From Sphingomonas sp. HF-S4 (lineage in GTDB: Bacteria; Pseudomonadota; Alphaproteobacteria; Sphingomonadales; Sphingomonadaceae), in the NCBI RefSeq assembly GCF_032911445.1, contig NZ_JAWJEJ010000001.1, positions 1,426,001 through 1,490,000 on the forward strand: a stretch of 64,000 nucleotides of DNA, in the 5' to 3' direction. Within the stretch, counting starts at the first letter, position 1. Each line of letters opens with the position of its first letter. Both the position numbers and the translations under genes were made by a program. Positions 17,718 through 25,871 of the stretch are shown in pieces. The notes under the pieces are model-generated. The model did no database searches. It saw nothing but the letters and a program-made list of their open reading frames with translations, and was not told the origin of the DNA.

Positions 17718-19391
17718 TCAATCGTCGATCGACCGCTTGTAGGTCTCGGGCAGCAGGAACAGGCCGAGCACCAGCGTCACCAGCGCGGCGACCACCGGAT
17801 ACCAAAGGCCGTAATAGATATCCCCCGTCGCCGCGACCATCGCGAACGCCGTCGCCGGCAGGAAACCGCCGAACCAGCCGTTGCCGATATGATACGGCAG
17901 CGACATCGAGGTGTAGCGGATGCGGCTGGGGAACAGCTCGACCAGCATCGCGGCGATCGGGCCGTACACCATCGTCACCAGCAGGACGAGCGCGGTGAGC
18001 ACCGCGACGACCAGCGGCTGGTTGATCCGGGCCGGATCTGCCTTGGCGGGATAGCCCGCCTCCGCCAGCGCCGCCTTGGCGCTGTCCTGGAAGTCGGCGA
18101 TGCCCACCGCCAGCACCGCGCTCTCCTTGAGCGGGTCTTTGCGAGGATCATAAGCGGGGACTTGCCGCGCGCCGACCTGCACCACCGCGCTGGTCCCTGC
18201 CGGCGCCTCGATATTGCGATAGGCGACGCCCTGCTTGGCGAGGAACGCCTTGGCGATGTCGCAGCTCGAACGGTCGAACTTGTTGCCCCCGATCGGATCG
18301 AACTGGAACGAGCATTCGGCCGGATCGGCGGTGACGCTTACAGGCGCAGTGCGCTGGGCGTGCGCCAGCGCCGGGTTCGCCGCTTCGGTTAGCAGGCCGA
18401 ACAGCGGGAAATAGCTGGCGGCGGCGATCGCGCAGCCGGTGAGGATGATCGGCTTGCGCCCGATCTTGTCCGACAGCCAGCCGAAGAACACGAAGAACGG
18501 CGTGCCGATCGCCAGCGCGATCGCGATCAGGATGTTGGTCGTCCAGCCATCGACCTTGAGCGTCTTCTCGAGGAAGAACAGCGCGTAGAATTGCCCAGTG
18601 TACCAGACCACCGCCTGGCCGACGACCGCGCCGAACAGCGCGATCAGCACGAGGCGGAGGTTAGGCCAGCGGCCGAACGCTTCGGTCAGCGGCGCCTTGG
18701 AGGTCGTGCCCTCCTCCTTCATCTTCTTGAACACCGGGCTCTCGTTGAGCTGGAGCCGGATCCACATCGACACGCCGAGCAGCACGATCGAGATCAGAAA
18801 GGGCACGCGCCAGCCCCAGTCGGCGAACGCCGCCTCGCCGATGATCCAGCGCGTGCCGATCACGACCAGCAGCGCCGCGAACAGACCCAAGGTGGCCGTG
18901 GTCTGGATCCAGCTGGTGTAGAGCCCGCGCTTGTTGTTGGGGGCGTGCTCGGCGACATAGGTCGCGGCGCCGCCATATTCACCGCCAAGCGCCAAGCCCT
19001 GCGCCAACCGCAGCGCGACCAGGATCACCGGCGCGGCGACGCCGATGCTAGCATAGCTGGGCAGCAGGCCGACGGTAAAGGTCGACAGGCCCATGATCGC
19101 CATGGTGACGAGGAAGGTGTTCTTCCGACCGACGAGATCGCCGATCCGCCCGAAGAAGAGCGCGCCGAACGGACGGACCGCGAAGCCCGCGGCGAAGGCG
19201 GCGAGCGCGAAGATGAATGCGGTGGTTTCGTTGACGCCTGAGAAGAACTTGGCGGAGATGATCGTTGCGAGGAGGCCGTAAAGGTAGAAATCATACCATT
19301 CGAACACGGTGCCGAGCGACGAGGCAGCGATCACCAGCTTCTCGTTCTGCGTCGCCTGGTGGTGCTCGGGTATCCCCGCAGTCTCGGCCAT
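17718..19391 (-). CDS. MHS-type MFS transporter with large periplasmic insertion
   Basis: 557-residue 12-helix permease. MHS signatures are GTVFEWYDFYLYGLLATI, FGRIGDLVGRKNTF and RLAQGLALGGEYGGAATYVAEHAP. It is about 120 residues longer than usual members. The excess sits between helices 9 and 10, about residues 345-448. Topology places this loop in the periplasm, and it contains two cysteines (C370, C387) that could pair. Fold and purpose of the insertion are unknown. It is upstream of, and probably co-transcribed with, the porin gene. Likely substrates are organic acids or betaine-like compounds. Confidence 0.9.
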   Translation of the reverse strand: MAETAGIPEHHQATQNEKLVIAASSLGTVFEWYDFYLYGLLATIISAKFFSGVNETTAFIFALAAFAAGFAVRPFGALFFGRIGDLVGRKNTFLVTMAIMGLSTFTVGLLPSYASIGVAAPVILVALRLAQGLALGGEYGGAATYVAEHAPNNKRGLYTSWIQTTATLGLFAALLVVIGTRWIIGEAAFADWGWRVPFLISIVLLGVSMWIRLQLNESPVFKKMKEEGTTSKAPLTEAFGRWPNLRLVLIALFGAVVGQAVVWYTGQFYALFFLEKTLKVDGWTTNILIAIALAIGTPFFVFFGWLSDKIGRKPIILTGCAIAAASYFPLFGLLTEAANPALAHAQRTAPVSVTADPAECSFQFDPIGGNKFDRSSCDIAKAFLAKQGVAYRNIEAPAGTSAVVQVGARQVPAYDPRKDPLKESAVLAVGIADFQDSAKAALAEAGYPAKADPARINQPLVVAVLTALVLLVTMVYGPIAAMLVELFPSRIRYTSMSLPYHIGNGWFGGFLPATAFAMVAATGDIYYGLWYPVVAALVTLVLGLFLLPETYKRSIDD

Positions 19392-19490
19392 GAATCGCTC
19401 CCCCTCTTATGGTGCTACCAAAACCACATGCGGACGTGGCTGCAAACCCCTCGCGCTTCACAGCGGCGGCGCATCGGGGTAAACGGAGAC

Positions 19491-19757
19491 ATGATCGACC
19501 GTCTCTTCCTCTCTCATCCGCGCAGCGTCGGCGAGAGCTATGGCGAGCATGCCGCCACCGCGTCGCGCTTCGGCATCTCGATGATCCTGGGCGGTGCCGC
19601 CTGCCTGGTCCACGCCGTGCTGCCCAATCTGTTCGCGCGCACCGCGAGCGACACGGTCAAGAAGCTCTACGGCCAGATGAAGGCGCGCCAGCCTGCCTTC
19701 TCGCAAGAGCGCCCCGCGTTCCAGCAGCCCGAATGGCAGATCGAATACGAAATCTAG
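19491..19757 (+). CDS. DUF6356-like small protein
   Basis: 88 residues from the ATG at 19491, which has GGAG five bases upstream. It begins MIDRLFLSHPRSVGESYGEHAATASRFG, followed by one hydrophobic span (ISMILGGAACLVHAVLPNLF) and a basic tail (TVKKLYGQMKARQP). From memory this matches DUF6356, a short alphaproteobacterial family of unknown function. It probably forms an operon with the FAD oxidoreductase, whose GTG start lies only 4 bp after its stop. Confidence 0.8.
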   Translation: MIDRLFLSHPRSVGESYGEHAATASRFGISMILGGAACLVHAVLPNLFARTASDTVKKLYGQMKARQPAFSQERPAFQQPEWQIEYEI

Positions 19758-19761
19758 CCCG

Positions 19762-21108
19762 GTGATCGAGCATGTCGCCATCATCGGCGCGGGGTTTTCG
19801 GGGACGCTGCAGGCGATCAACCTGCTCCGCCACGAAGGGCCCCGCGCCACGCTGATCGAGCGCGCGCCGGTCGCCGGCACCGGCCTGGCCTATGGCGCCG
19901 CGCATCCGAGCCATCTGCTCAACGTACGCGCCAGCAACATGAGCGCCTTTCCGGACGACCCTTCGCACTTCGTTCGCTGGCTCGAAGCCCTCGGGGTGCC
20001 GGACGCGCCAGCGGCGTTCATCCCGCGCGTCACCTACGGCGAGTATCTGCGCGAACTGCTCGAAGCGGCGTTGAGGGATCCGAGTGGACGGCTGACGCTG
20101 CTCCGCGACGAAGTTCAGGATATCACGCTGGACGGCGGCGTGAAGGTCGCGCTGCGCAACCGCACGCTCGACGCCGATGCCGCGGTGCTTGCGGTCGGAA
20201 ATCTGCCGCCGCACGATCCGCCTGGACTCGATCCCGAGCGCCTCTCGGCCGAGCGCTACAAGGGCGACCCGTGGGATGCGGGCGTGCCCGAGAACCTGTC
20301 GAGCACCGACACGGTGCTGATCATCGGCACCGGGCTCACCATGATCGACGTCGTGCTGCTGCTCGACGCCCGGGGGTTCAAGGGGCGCATCGTCGCGCTG
20401 TCGCGGCGCGGCTTGCTGCCCCGTTCGCATGCGCCCGGCAGCGACTGGCAGAAGATCGGCGAGCGGCCCGCCACCACGGCCTCCCACCTGCTCCGCGGCG
20501 TGCGCGACCGCGGCGAGGCGGTGGGCTGGCGCAACGCCGTCGACGAGCTGCGTCCGTTCACCCAGGCGATGTGGGGCAATGCCAGCGAGGCCGAGCGCGG
20601 GCGCTTCCTGCGGCACCTGCGGCCGTGGTGGGACGTCCATCGCCACCGGCTGGCGCCCGAGGTCTACGCCCGGCTGATGGCAGTGATCGATCGCGGCCAG
20701 CTCGAGGTGATCGCCGGCAAGACGCTGGGGTTCGAGGAGCGGCCCGAGGGTATCGAGGTCGGCTTCCGCCGCCGCGGCAGCGACAGGGCCGAGACGCTGC
20801 GCGCCCAGCGCATCGTCAACTGCACGGGCCCGCTGGGCGACCTGGCCCGCACCCAGGAGCCGCTGCTCCAGAAGCTCGCCGCGCGCGGGCTGATCCGCCC
20901 CGACGCCGCGCATCTCGGGATCGACGTCGACAATCAGGGCCAGACGATTGCCGCCGACGGGCAACCCAATGCCAAGCTCTACGCGCTCGGCCCGATGACC
21001 CGCGGCGCGTTCTGGGAGATCGTCGCCGTCCCCGACATCCGGACGCAGACCTGGAACGTCGCCCGCCGCCTCTCCAACGCCCATTGGGTGGGTGGCGAGG
21101 GGCTTTGA
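19762..21108 (+). CDS. FAD/NAD(P)-binding oxidoreductase (HpnW/PF13454-like)
   Basis: 448 residues with a GTG start. The N-terminus carries a dinucleotide-binding motif (VAIIGAGFSGTLQAINLL), followed by VAGTGLAYGAAHPSHLLNVRAS. A second Rossmann motif (VLIIGTGLTMIDVVLLL) follows near residue 190, then RIVALSRRGLLPRSH. The C-terminus ends with a substrate or flavin segment (LYALGPMTRGAFWEIVAVPDIR). This is the architecture of the FAD-NAD(P)-binding family that includes hydroxyacylglutathione- and lysine-hydroxylase-like enzymes. The substrate cannot be read. It is translated directly after the DUF6356-like gene. Confidence 0.85.
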   Translation: MIEHVAIIGAGFSGTLQAINLLRHEGPRATLIERAPVAGTGLAYGAAHPSHLLNVRASNMSAFPDDPSHFVRWLEALGVPDAPAAFIPRVTYGEYLRELLEAALRDPSGRLTLLRDEVQDITLDGGVKVALRNRTLDADAAVLAVGNLPPHDPPGLDPERLSAERYKGDPWDAGVPENLSSTDTVLIIGTGLTMIDVVLLLDARGFKGRIVALSRRGLLPRSHAPGSDWQKIGERPATTASHLLRGVRDRGEAVGWRNAVDELRPFTQAMWGNASEAERGRFLRHLRPWWDVHRHRLAPEVYARLMAVIDRGQLEVIAGKTLGFEERPEGIEVGFRRRGSDRAETLRAQRIVNCTGPLGDLARTQEPLLQKLAARGLIRPDAAHLGIDVDNQGQTIAADGQPNAKLYALGPMTRGAFWEIVAVPDIRTQTWNVARRLSNAHWVGGEGL

Positions 21109-21133
21109 CGATCGGAGCGGGCAAGACGGGTTC

Positions 21134-21179
21134 CCAACCATAAGGTTGGCAAGGTCAAGACGGCCAACCATTTGGTTGG
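21134..21179. promoter_or_regulatory. Twin 16-bp palindromes CCAACC-N4-GGTTGG
   Basis: CCAACCATAAGGTTGG (21134-21149) and CCAACCATTTGGTTGG (21164-21179) start exactly 30 bp apart, about three helical turns. Their position just after the FAD oxidoreductase stop allows them to be operators or RNA hairpins; no T-run follows either. Confidence 0.45.
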
Positions 21180-21214
21180 CTGGAAAAAGCCCGGATTTAC
21201 GTGGTTCTTGCCGT

Positions 21215-21270
21215 TTGACGGGTCGAGTCAAGCGCCACGCGGTTGACTCGTTCGCGCATTTGCGAGTCAA
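21215..21270. promoter_or_regulatory. Array of alternating TTGAC/GTCAA half-sites
   Basis: Half-sites lie at 21215-21219 (TTGAC), 21227-21231 (GTCAA), 21243-21247 (TTGAC) and 21266-21270 (GTCAA). The last three carry longer identities: CGAGTCAA at 21224, TTGACTCG at 21243 and CGAGTCAA at 21263. GGTTGACTCG pairs with CGAGTCAACC. It is likely a regulator-binding array. Confidence 0.45.
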
Positions 21271-21376
21271 CCATTCGATCCGAATGTGATGTGCCGCAGA
21301 CTCGCCCACAGGAGAAACGTAAGCAGAAGAAATCCTACATTTCCAGCGATCATCCGACCGCTGAAAACCCTTATTA

Positions 21377-21390
21377 GTATCAATTGACAC
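21377..21390 (+). promoter_or_regulatory. Candidate operator/-35 element before hppD
   Basis: GTATCAATTGACAC is an imperfect palindrome containing a perfect -35 hexamer TTGACA (21384-21389). A related GTAACATTTGACAC lies before hmgA, and both are followed by TNTCTG. A -10-like TATTTC 17 bp downstream (21407-21412) would place transcription start near the ATG itself, so a leaderless message is possible. Confidence 0.5.
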
Positions 21391-21419
21391 TATCTGGCCG
21401 GGAAGGTATTTCCCGCGCC

Positions 21420-22460
21420 ATGACCGATTCAGCCAATCCGCTCGGCCTCAACGGCTTCGAGTTCGTCGAGTTCACGTCGCCCGACCCCGAGGCGATGGCG
21501 CGGCAGTTCGAGCAGATGGGCTTCGTCGCCAGCCACCGGCACCCGCGCAAGAACATCACGCGCTACAAGCAGGGCCGCATCAACCTGATGCTCAACCGTG
21601 ACGAGACTGGCCGAGTCGCCGAGTTCCGCGCCGCGCACGGTCCCTCGGCCAGCGCGATGGCGTTCCGCGTTGCCGATCCCGAAGCCGCGATGGCCTGGGC
21701 GCTCGAGCACGGCGCCAAGCGCACTGCCGAGGACGACACCGTCATCGAGGGCATCGGCGGATCGTATCTCTATTTCATCCAGGACGGCACCAACCTCTAC
21801 GCCGATTGGGACGAAGTCCCCGGCTGGCAGGCGGCCGAGGCCGAGAACAATGTCGGGCTCGACCTGCTCGACCACCTCACCCACAATGTCCGCCGCGGCC
21901 AGATGCGGGTGTGGAGCGAATTCTACAAGACGCTGTTCGGCTTCGAGGAGCAGAAGTATTTCGACATCAAGGGCCAGGCCACCGGGCTGTTCAGCCAGGC
22001 GATGATCGCCCCCGACAAGGCGATCCGCATCCCGCTCAACGAGAGCCAGGACGACGCCAGCCAGATCGAGGAATTCATCCGCGAATATCAGGGCGAGGGC
22101 ATCCAGCACCTCGCGCTGACTACCGACGACATCTACGACACCGTCGAGCGCCTGCGTGCCCGCGGGGTGAAGCTGCAGGATACGATCGAGACTTATTTCG
22201 AGCTGGTCGACAAGCGCGTCCCCGGGCATGGCGAGGACCTTGAGCGGCTGCGAAAGAACCGCATCTTGATCGACGGCAGCGTCGAGAATGGCGAGGGTCT
22301 GCTGCTGCAGATCTTCACCGAGAACATGTTCGGGCCGATCTTCTTCGAGATCATCCAGCGCAAGGGCAATGAGGGCTTCGGCAACGGCAATTTCCAGGCG
22401 CTGTTCGAAAGCATCGAGCTCGACCAGATCCGCCGCGGGGTGATCAAGGTCGACGCGTAA
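21420..22460 (+). CDS. hppD: 4-hydroxyphenylpyruvate dioxygenase
   Basis: 346-residue Fe(II) oxygenase of the vicinal oxygen chelate fold. It converts 4-hydroxyphenylpyruvate to homogentisate in tyrosine breakdown. Two domains are visible. The metal ligands read as His152 (DHLTHNV), His230 (GIQHLAL) and Glu310 (FFEIIQRKG). The C-terminal signature GNEGFGNGNFQALFESIE is strongly conserved in the family. The ATG at 21420 gives the family length, although the frame is open to 21384. hmgA, the next enzyme, lies 1.6 kb downstream beyond a divergent transporter gene. Confidence 0.97.
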   Translation: MTDSANPLGLNGFEFVEFTSPDPEAMARQFEQMGFVASHRHPRKNITRYKQGRINLMLNRDETGRVAEFRAAHGPSASAMAFRVADPEAAMAWALEHGAKRTAEDDTVIEGIGGSYLYFIQDGTNLYADWDEVPGWQAAEAENNVGLDLLDHLTHNVRRGQMRVWSEFYKTLFGFEEQKYFDIKGQATGLFSQAMIAPDKAIRIPLNESQDDASQIEEFIREYQGEGIQHLALTTDDIYDTVERLRARGVKLQDTIETYFELVDKRVPGHGEDLERLRKNRILIDGSVENGEGLLLQIFTENMFGPIFFEIIQRKGNEGFGNGNFQALFESIELDQIRRGVIKVDA

Positions 22461-22529
22461 CTATCGGATTAGTTTGGAGAGGAAGATCGGGGGAGCGGCG
22501 CGCGTTGCGCGGCGCTCACCCCGACAACC

Positions 22530-23870
22530 TTAGGCGATCGCTAGCGCCCCCTGGGGCTCGGCCGCGCCTTCGCGGAAGCGAGCTTCGTCGAGGATGCCTT
22601 CGCGCTTGGCAACGAGCACCGGGACCAGCATCTGGCCCGCGACGTTGGTCGCGGTGCGGCCCATGTCGAGGATCGGATCGATCGCGAGCAGTAGCCCGAC
22701 GCCGTCGAGCGGCAGGCCCAGCGTCGACAAGGTGAGCGTGAGCATCACCGTGGCGCCGGTCAGCCCGGCGGTCGCCGCCGAGCCGAGCACCGAGACGAAG
22801 GCGATCAGCGCATAATGCTGCAGTCCGAGCGGGATGCCGTAGAATTGCGCGACGAAGATCGCCGAGATCGCCGGATAGATCGCCGCGCAGCCATCCATCT
22901 TGGTCGTCGCCCCCAGCGGCACCGCGAAGGCGGCGTAGGCGCGCGGCACGCCGAGCGCACGCTCGGTCAGATCCTCGGTGACCGGCAAGGTGCCGACCGA
23001 CGAGCGCGACACGAAGCCGAGTTGGATCGCCGGCCAGGCCGACGCGAAGAAGCGCAGGGGGCTGAGGCCGTGCGCGGCGAGCAGCGCCGGATAGACCAGC
23101 AGCAGCACCAGCGCGAGGCCGAGATAGACCGCCCCGGCATAGGTGCCTAGCGCGGCGAGCGACTCCCAGCCATAGCGGACCACGGCGTCGCCGATCAGCG
23201 CGGCGGTGCCGATCGGGGTGAGGCGGATCACCCAGCGCAGCAGCAGCCGGAAGACCGCGAGCGCCGAGGCGTTGAAATCGAGGAAGCGATGCCCCGCCTC
23301 CCCTGCCCGCACCGCCGCGGCGCCGATCGCCACGGCGAGCACGATGATCTGGAGGATGTTGAACGACAGCCCGGTGGTGGCGCCGCCCTCGGCCAGCTTG
23401 GTCGAAGCGGCGATGCCGAGGAAGTTGGCGGGGACCAGCCCCTTGAGGAAATCGAGCCAGCTGCCGGTGCTCGACGGCGCGGCCGCGGCGCTGGCGGCGA
23501 CGGCGCTGTGGTGGCCGGGCTGGAGAACGAGCCCCAGCGTGATGCCGATCGCCACGGCGATCCCGGCAGTGATCGCGAACCAGAGCAGGGTACGCACCAC
23601 CAGCCGCGCGGCGTTGTTCAAGTCGCGCAGCGCCGCGATCGACGCAACGATCGCGGTGAACACCAGGGGCGGCACCAGCAGCTTGAGCAACTGGACGAAG
23701 ATCTGGCCGACCGTCTGCAGCGCCTGGGCGAGGCCGTTCGCGGTCTCGCCATCGCCGCCGATCGCGCGCGCCGCGAGCCCGAGCGCGAGCCCGGCGGCCA
23801 TGCCGATCGCGACCTGCACGCCGAAACCGGGCAGCGCAAGGCGCCGTGGTTCGGCTAGGGATACGGGCAT
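22530..23870 (-). CDS. Dicarboxylate/amino acid:cation symporter (DAACS/SDF family), variant ion site
   Basis: 446-residue inner-membrane elevator-type transporter. Family landmarks are present: hairpin-1 Ser-rich motif SRSSVGTLPVT (near 288-298), the TM7 region PLGATTKMDGC (318-328), and the TM8 region DMGRTATNVAG (402-412). The TM7 motif, NMDGT in GltPh, reads KMDGC, with Lys324 replacing Asn310. In TM8 the GltPh Asp405 position is Gln413. The arginine that binds the substrate side-chain carboxylate (GltPh Arg397) is kept as Arg405. It lies between hppD and hmgA and is divergent from hmgA, so it may import a substrate or move a product of tyrosine catabolism. Specificity is unproven. Confidence 0.92.
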   Translation of the reverse strand: MPVSLAEPRRLALPGFGVQVAIGMAAGLALGLAARAIGGDGETANGLAQALQTVGQIFVQLLKLLVPPLVFTAIVASIAALRDLNNAARLVVRTLLWFAITAGIAVAIGITLGLVLQPGHHSAVAASAAAAPSSTGSWLDFLKGLVPANFLGIAASTKLAEGGATTGLSFNILQIIVLAVAIGAAAVRAGEAGHRFLDFNASALAVFRLLLRWVIRLTPIGTAALIGDAVVRYGWESLAALGTYAGAVYLGLALVLLLVYPALLAAHGLSPLRFFASAWPAIQLGFVSRSSVGTLPVTEDLTERALGVPRAYAAFAVPLGATTKMDGCAAIYPAISAIFVAQFYGIPLGLQHYALIAFVSVLGSAATAGLTGATVMLTLTLSTLGLPLDGVGLLLAIDPILDMGRTATNVAGQMLVPVLVAKREGILDEARFREGAAEPQGALAIA

Positions 23871-23968
23871 TGATTACGACTCCGGAATTAAACCTACTGG
23901 AAACGTAGGAATTGCCGGGACGGCGCGAAACAAACTTTAGGTTCGCGGCCTGAAAGCAGCAGCAGATA

Positions 23969-23982
23969 GTAACATTTGACAC
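23969..23982 (+). promoter_or_regulatory. Candidate operator in the hmgA/transporter divergent region
   Basis: GTAACATTTGACAC shares GTNNCANNTGACAC and the following TNTCTG with the site before hppD. It lies 43 bp before hmgA and 98 bp before the divergent transporter start, so one bound regulator could control both. Confidence 0.5.
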
Positions 23983-24025
23983 TTTCTGCGCGGAGCGACA
24001 CAGAGACGGGCATAGAGAGGACGCG

Positions 24026-25303
24026 ATGACCGATTATTTTCCCGGCTTCGGCAATCATGTCTCGACCGAGGCGGTGCCCGGCGCGCTGCCCGTCGGGCGG
24101 AACAGCCCGCAGCGGCCCGCTTATGGGCTTTATGCAGAACAGCTTTCGGGAAGTGCGTTCACCGCGCCGCGGCACGAGAACAAGCGATCGTGGCTGTATC
24201 GGCTGCGGCCGACTGCCGAGCATCCGCCGTTCGTGCGGTATCAAGGCGCGAAGAACTTCGCACCCGGGACGGTGCGCGAACCGCTGGCACCCAATCGGCT
24301 GCGTTGGGATCCCCTGCCCGCCCCGACCGCGCCGACCGACCTGATCGACGGCATGACGACAATGCTCGCCAATCGCGATCCCGCCGATCTCGAGGGCGTG
24401 GCGGTGCATGTCTATGCGGCGAACAAGGACATGACCGACCGCGTGTTCGTCGATGCCGATGGCGAGTTGCTGTTCATCCCCCAGGCTGGGCGGCTGGCGC
24501 TGCTCACCGAGCTGGGACGGATCGACATCGCGCCGGGTCAGATCGCGCTGGTGCCGCGCGGGGTAAAGTTCCGGGCCTTGCTCCCCGATGGCAGCGCGAC
24601 CGGCTATGTTGCGGAGAATCACGGCGCGCTGTTCCGGCTGCCTGATCTGGGGCCGATCGGCGCAAACGGGCTTGCCAATCCGCGCGACTTCGAGACGCCA
24701 GCCGCCTGGTTCGAGGACCGAGACGACGCGACCGAGATTGTGCAAAAGTCGTTGGGAAGCCTGTGGACAACCACGCTCGACCATTCGCCGCTCGACGTGG
24801 TAGCGTGGCACGGCAACCTGGCGCCGTGGCGCTATGACCTCGCCCGGTTCAACACGATCAACAGCGTGAGCTTCGACCATCCCGATCCGTCGATCTTCAC
24901 CGTGCTGACCTCGCCCAGCGACGTGCCGGGGCGGGCGAACGCCGATTTCGTGATCTTCCCGCCGCGCTGGATGGTGGCGGAAGACACGTTCCGCCCGCCC
25001 TGGTTCCACCGCAACGTGATGAGCGAGGCGATGGGGCTGATCCACGGCGCGTACGACGCCAAGGCGGAGGGGTTCGCGCCGGGGGGGCTCTCTCTGCACA
25101 ATCTGATGGCCGGGCACGGGCCCGACCTGGCGAGCTGGGAGGCGGCGAGCAACGTCGAATTGAAGCCCCACAAAATCGCGGGAACGATGGCGTTCATGGT
25201 TGAGACGTGCTGGCCGTATCGACCGACCGCCTATGCGCTGGAGCGGGCGCAACCGGATTATGATGCGGCTTGGAAGGGGTTTCCGAAGGCGAAGCTCCCT
25301 TGA
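24026..25303 (+). CDS. hmgA: Homogentisate 1,2-dioxygenase
   Basis: 425-residue Fe(II) ring-cleavage enzyme that opens homogentisate to maleylacetoacetate. Family sequence is evident throughout: [46 protein letters not shown], and the cupin core [24 protein letters not shown] with [14 protein letters not shown], which carry the His/Glu metal ligands. [15 protein letters not shown] follows. AGAGAGGACGCG precedes the ATG. The downstream enzymes maleylacetoacetate isomerase and fumarylacetoacetase are not in the window; a Rieske protein follows instead. Confidence 0.97.
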   Translation: MTDYFPGFGNHVSTEAVPGALPVGRNSPQRPAYGLYAEQLSGSAFTAPRHENKRSWLYRLRPTAEHPPFVRYQGAKNFAPGTVREPLAPNRLRWDPLPAPTAPTDLIDGMTTMLANRDPADLEGVAVHVYAANKDMTDRVFVDADGELLFIPQAGRLALLTELGRIDIAPGQIALVPRGVKFRALLPDGSATGYVAENHGALFRLPDLGPIGANGLANPRDFETPAAWFEDRDDATEIVQKSLGSLWTTTLDHSPLDVVAWHGNLAPWRYDLARFNTINSVSFDHPDPSIFTVLTSPSDVPGRANADFVIFPPRWMVAEDTFRPPWFHRNVMSEAMGLIHGAYDAKAEGFAPGGLSLHNLMAGHGPDLASWEAASNVELKPHKIAGTMAFMVETCWPYRPTAYALERAQPDYDAAWKGFPKAKLP

Positions 25304-25304
25304 T

Positions 25305-25429
25305 CCTCCCCGGCACGGGGAGGTGGCGGCGCGCAGCGCTGACGGAGGGGATTCTCCGCGCAGTCCATCCTTTGCGGCCCGCCCCCTCCACCATGCTTCG
25401 CATGGTTCCCCTCCTCGTTTCGGGGAGGA
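25305..25429. repeat. Intergenic inverted-repeat element (CCTCCCC...GGGGAGG type)
   Basis: The left end CCTCCCC-N5-GGGGAGG (25305-25323) and right end CCCCTCCTCGTTTCGGGGAGG bracket a GC-rich core containing an inner hairpin ACCATGC-TTC-GCATGGT (25390-25406). The right end leaves a GGGGAGGA that serves as ribosome site for the next gene. Confidence 0.7.
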
Positions 25430-25433
25430 ACTT

Positions 25434-25790
25434 TTGAGCGAGCGCCTCACCGCTACTCCGGCGGGCGTCACGCTTGGGCCGCTCGCCCTCATCCCCGAGG
25501 ACACCTCGCGCAACTTCGTCCTCGAATTGCGCGCGGGGCGCTTCCACGGGTTCGTGGTGCGCAAGGGCGATGCAGTGCACGGCTATGTCGATCTCTGCGC
25601 GCACATGGCGCTGCCGCTGGCGCAGGAACTCGACGCCTATCTTACCCCCGATGCCGGCCTGATCCAGTGCAGCTGGCATGGCGCACTCTACCGGATCGAC
25701 GACGGCATCTGCGTCGGGGGACCCTGCGTCGGAGCGCGGCTCCGGGCGTGGCCGGTGACCATCAGCGACGGGATGATCGTGACGGCCTGA
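25434..25790 (+). CDS. Rieske [2Fe-2S] domain protein
   Basis: 118-residue soluble protein starting at TTG 25434, with GGGGAGGA ideally placed upstream. The frame is open further back, but only through the repeat element. The Rieske cluster ligands are Cys55-x-His57 (DLCAHMALPL) and Cys79-x-x-His82 (IQCSWHGALY). Small stand-alone Rieske proteins act as electron carriers for oxygenases or nitrite-reductase-like enzymes. Its place right after hmgA suggests a role in aromatic breakdown, but a partner is not visible. The start codon and repeat-borne ribosome site are unusual. Confidence 0.88.
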   Translation: MSERLTATPAGVTLGPLALIPEDTSRNFVLELRAGRFHGFVVRKGDAVHGYVDLCAHMALPLAQELDAYLTPDAGLIQCSWHGALYRIDDGICVGGPCVGARLRAWPVTISDGMIVTA

Positions 25791-25871
25791 GCGCTTGCGG
25801 TCCGCGGCGGAATCGGCGAAAAGCGGGGCAAATAGGACAGCATTGCTGACACGTCCTCAAGGAGAGGCAAG

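Larger units (their letters stand above)
21109..21419. other. 311-bp regulatory gap upstream of hppD
   Basis: No coding sequence is supported. It holds two 16-bp palindromes (21134-21149, 21164-21179), an array of TTGAC half-sites (21215-21270) and the hppD-proximal motif at 21377-21390, each listed separately. Confidence 0.7.

Noticed and set aside
21092-21289. A 65-codon plus-strand ORF in the gap before hppD
   Set aside because: It overlaps the end of the FAD oxidoreductase and runs through the palindromes and half-site array, with no ribosome site or domain pattern.
22492-22525. Hairpin between the convergent ends of hppD and the symporter gene
   Set aside because: The arms (GGGGGAGC and GCTCACCCC) pair, but the inner part mismatches and no T-run follows on either strand, so it is not called a terminator.
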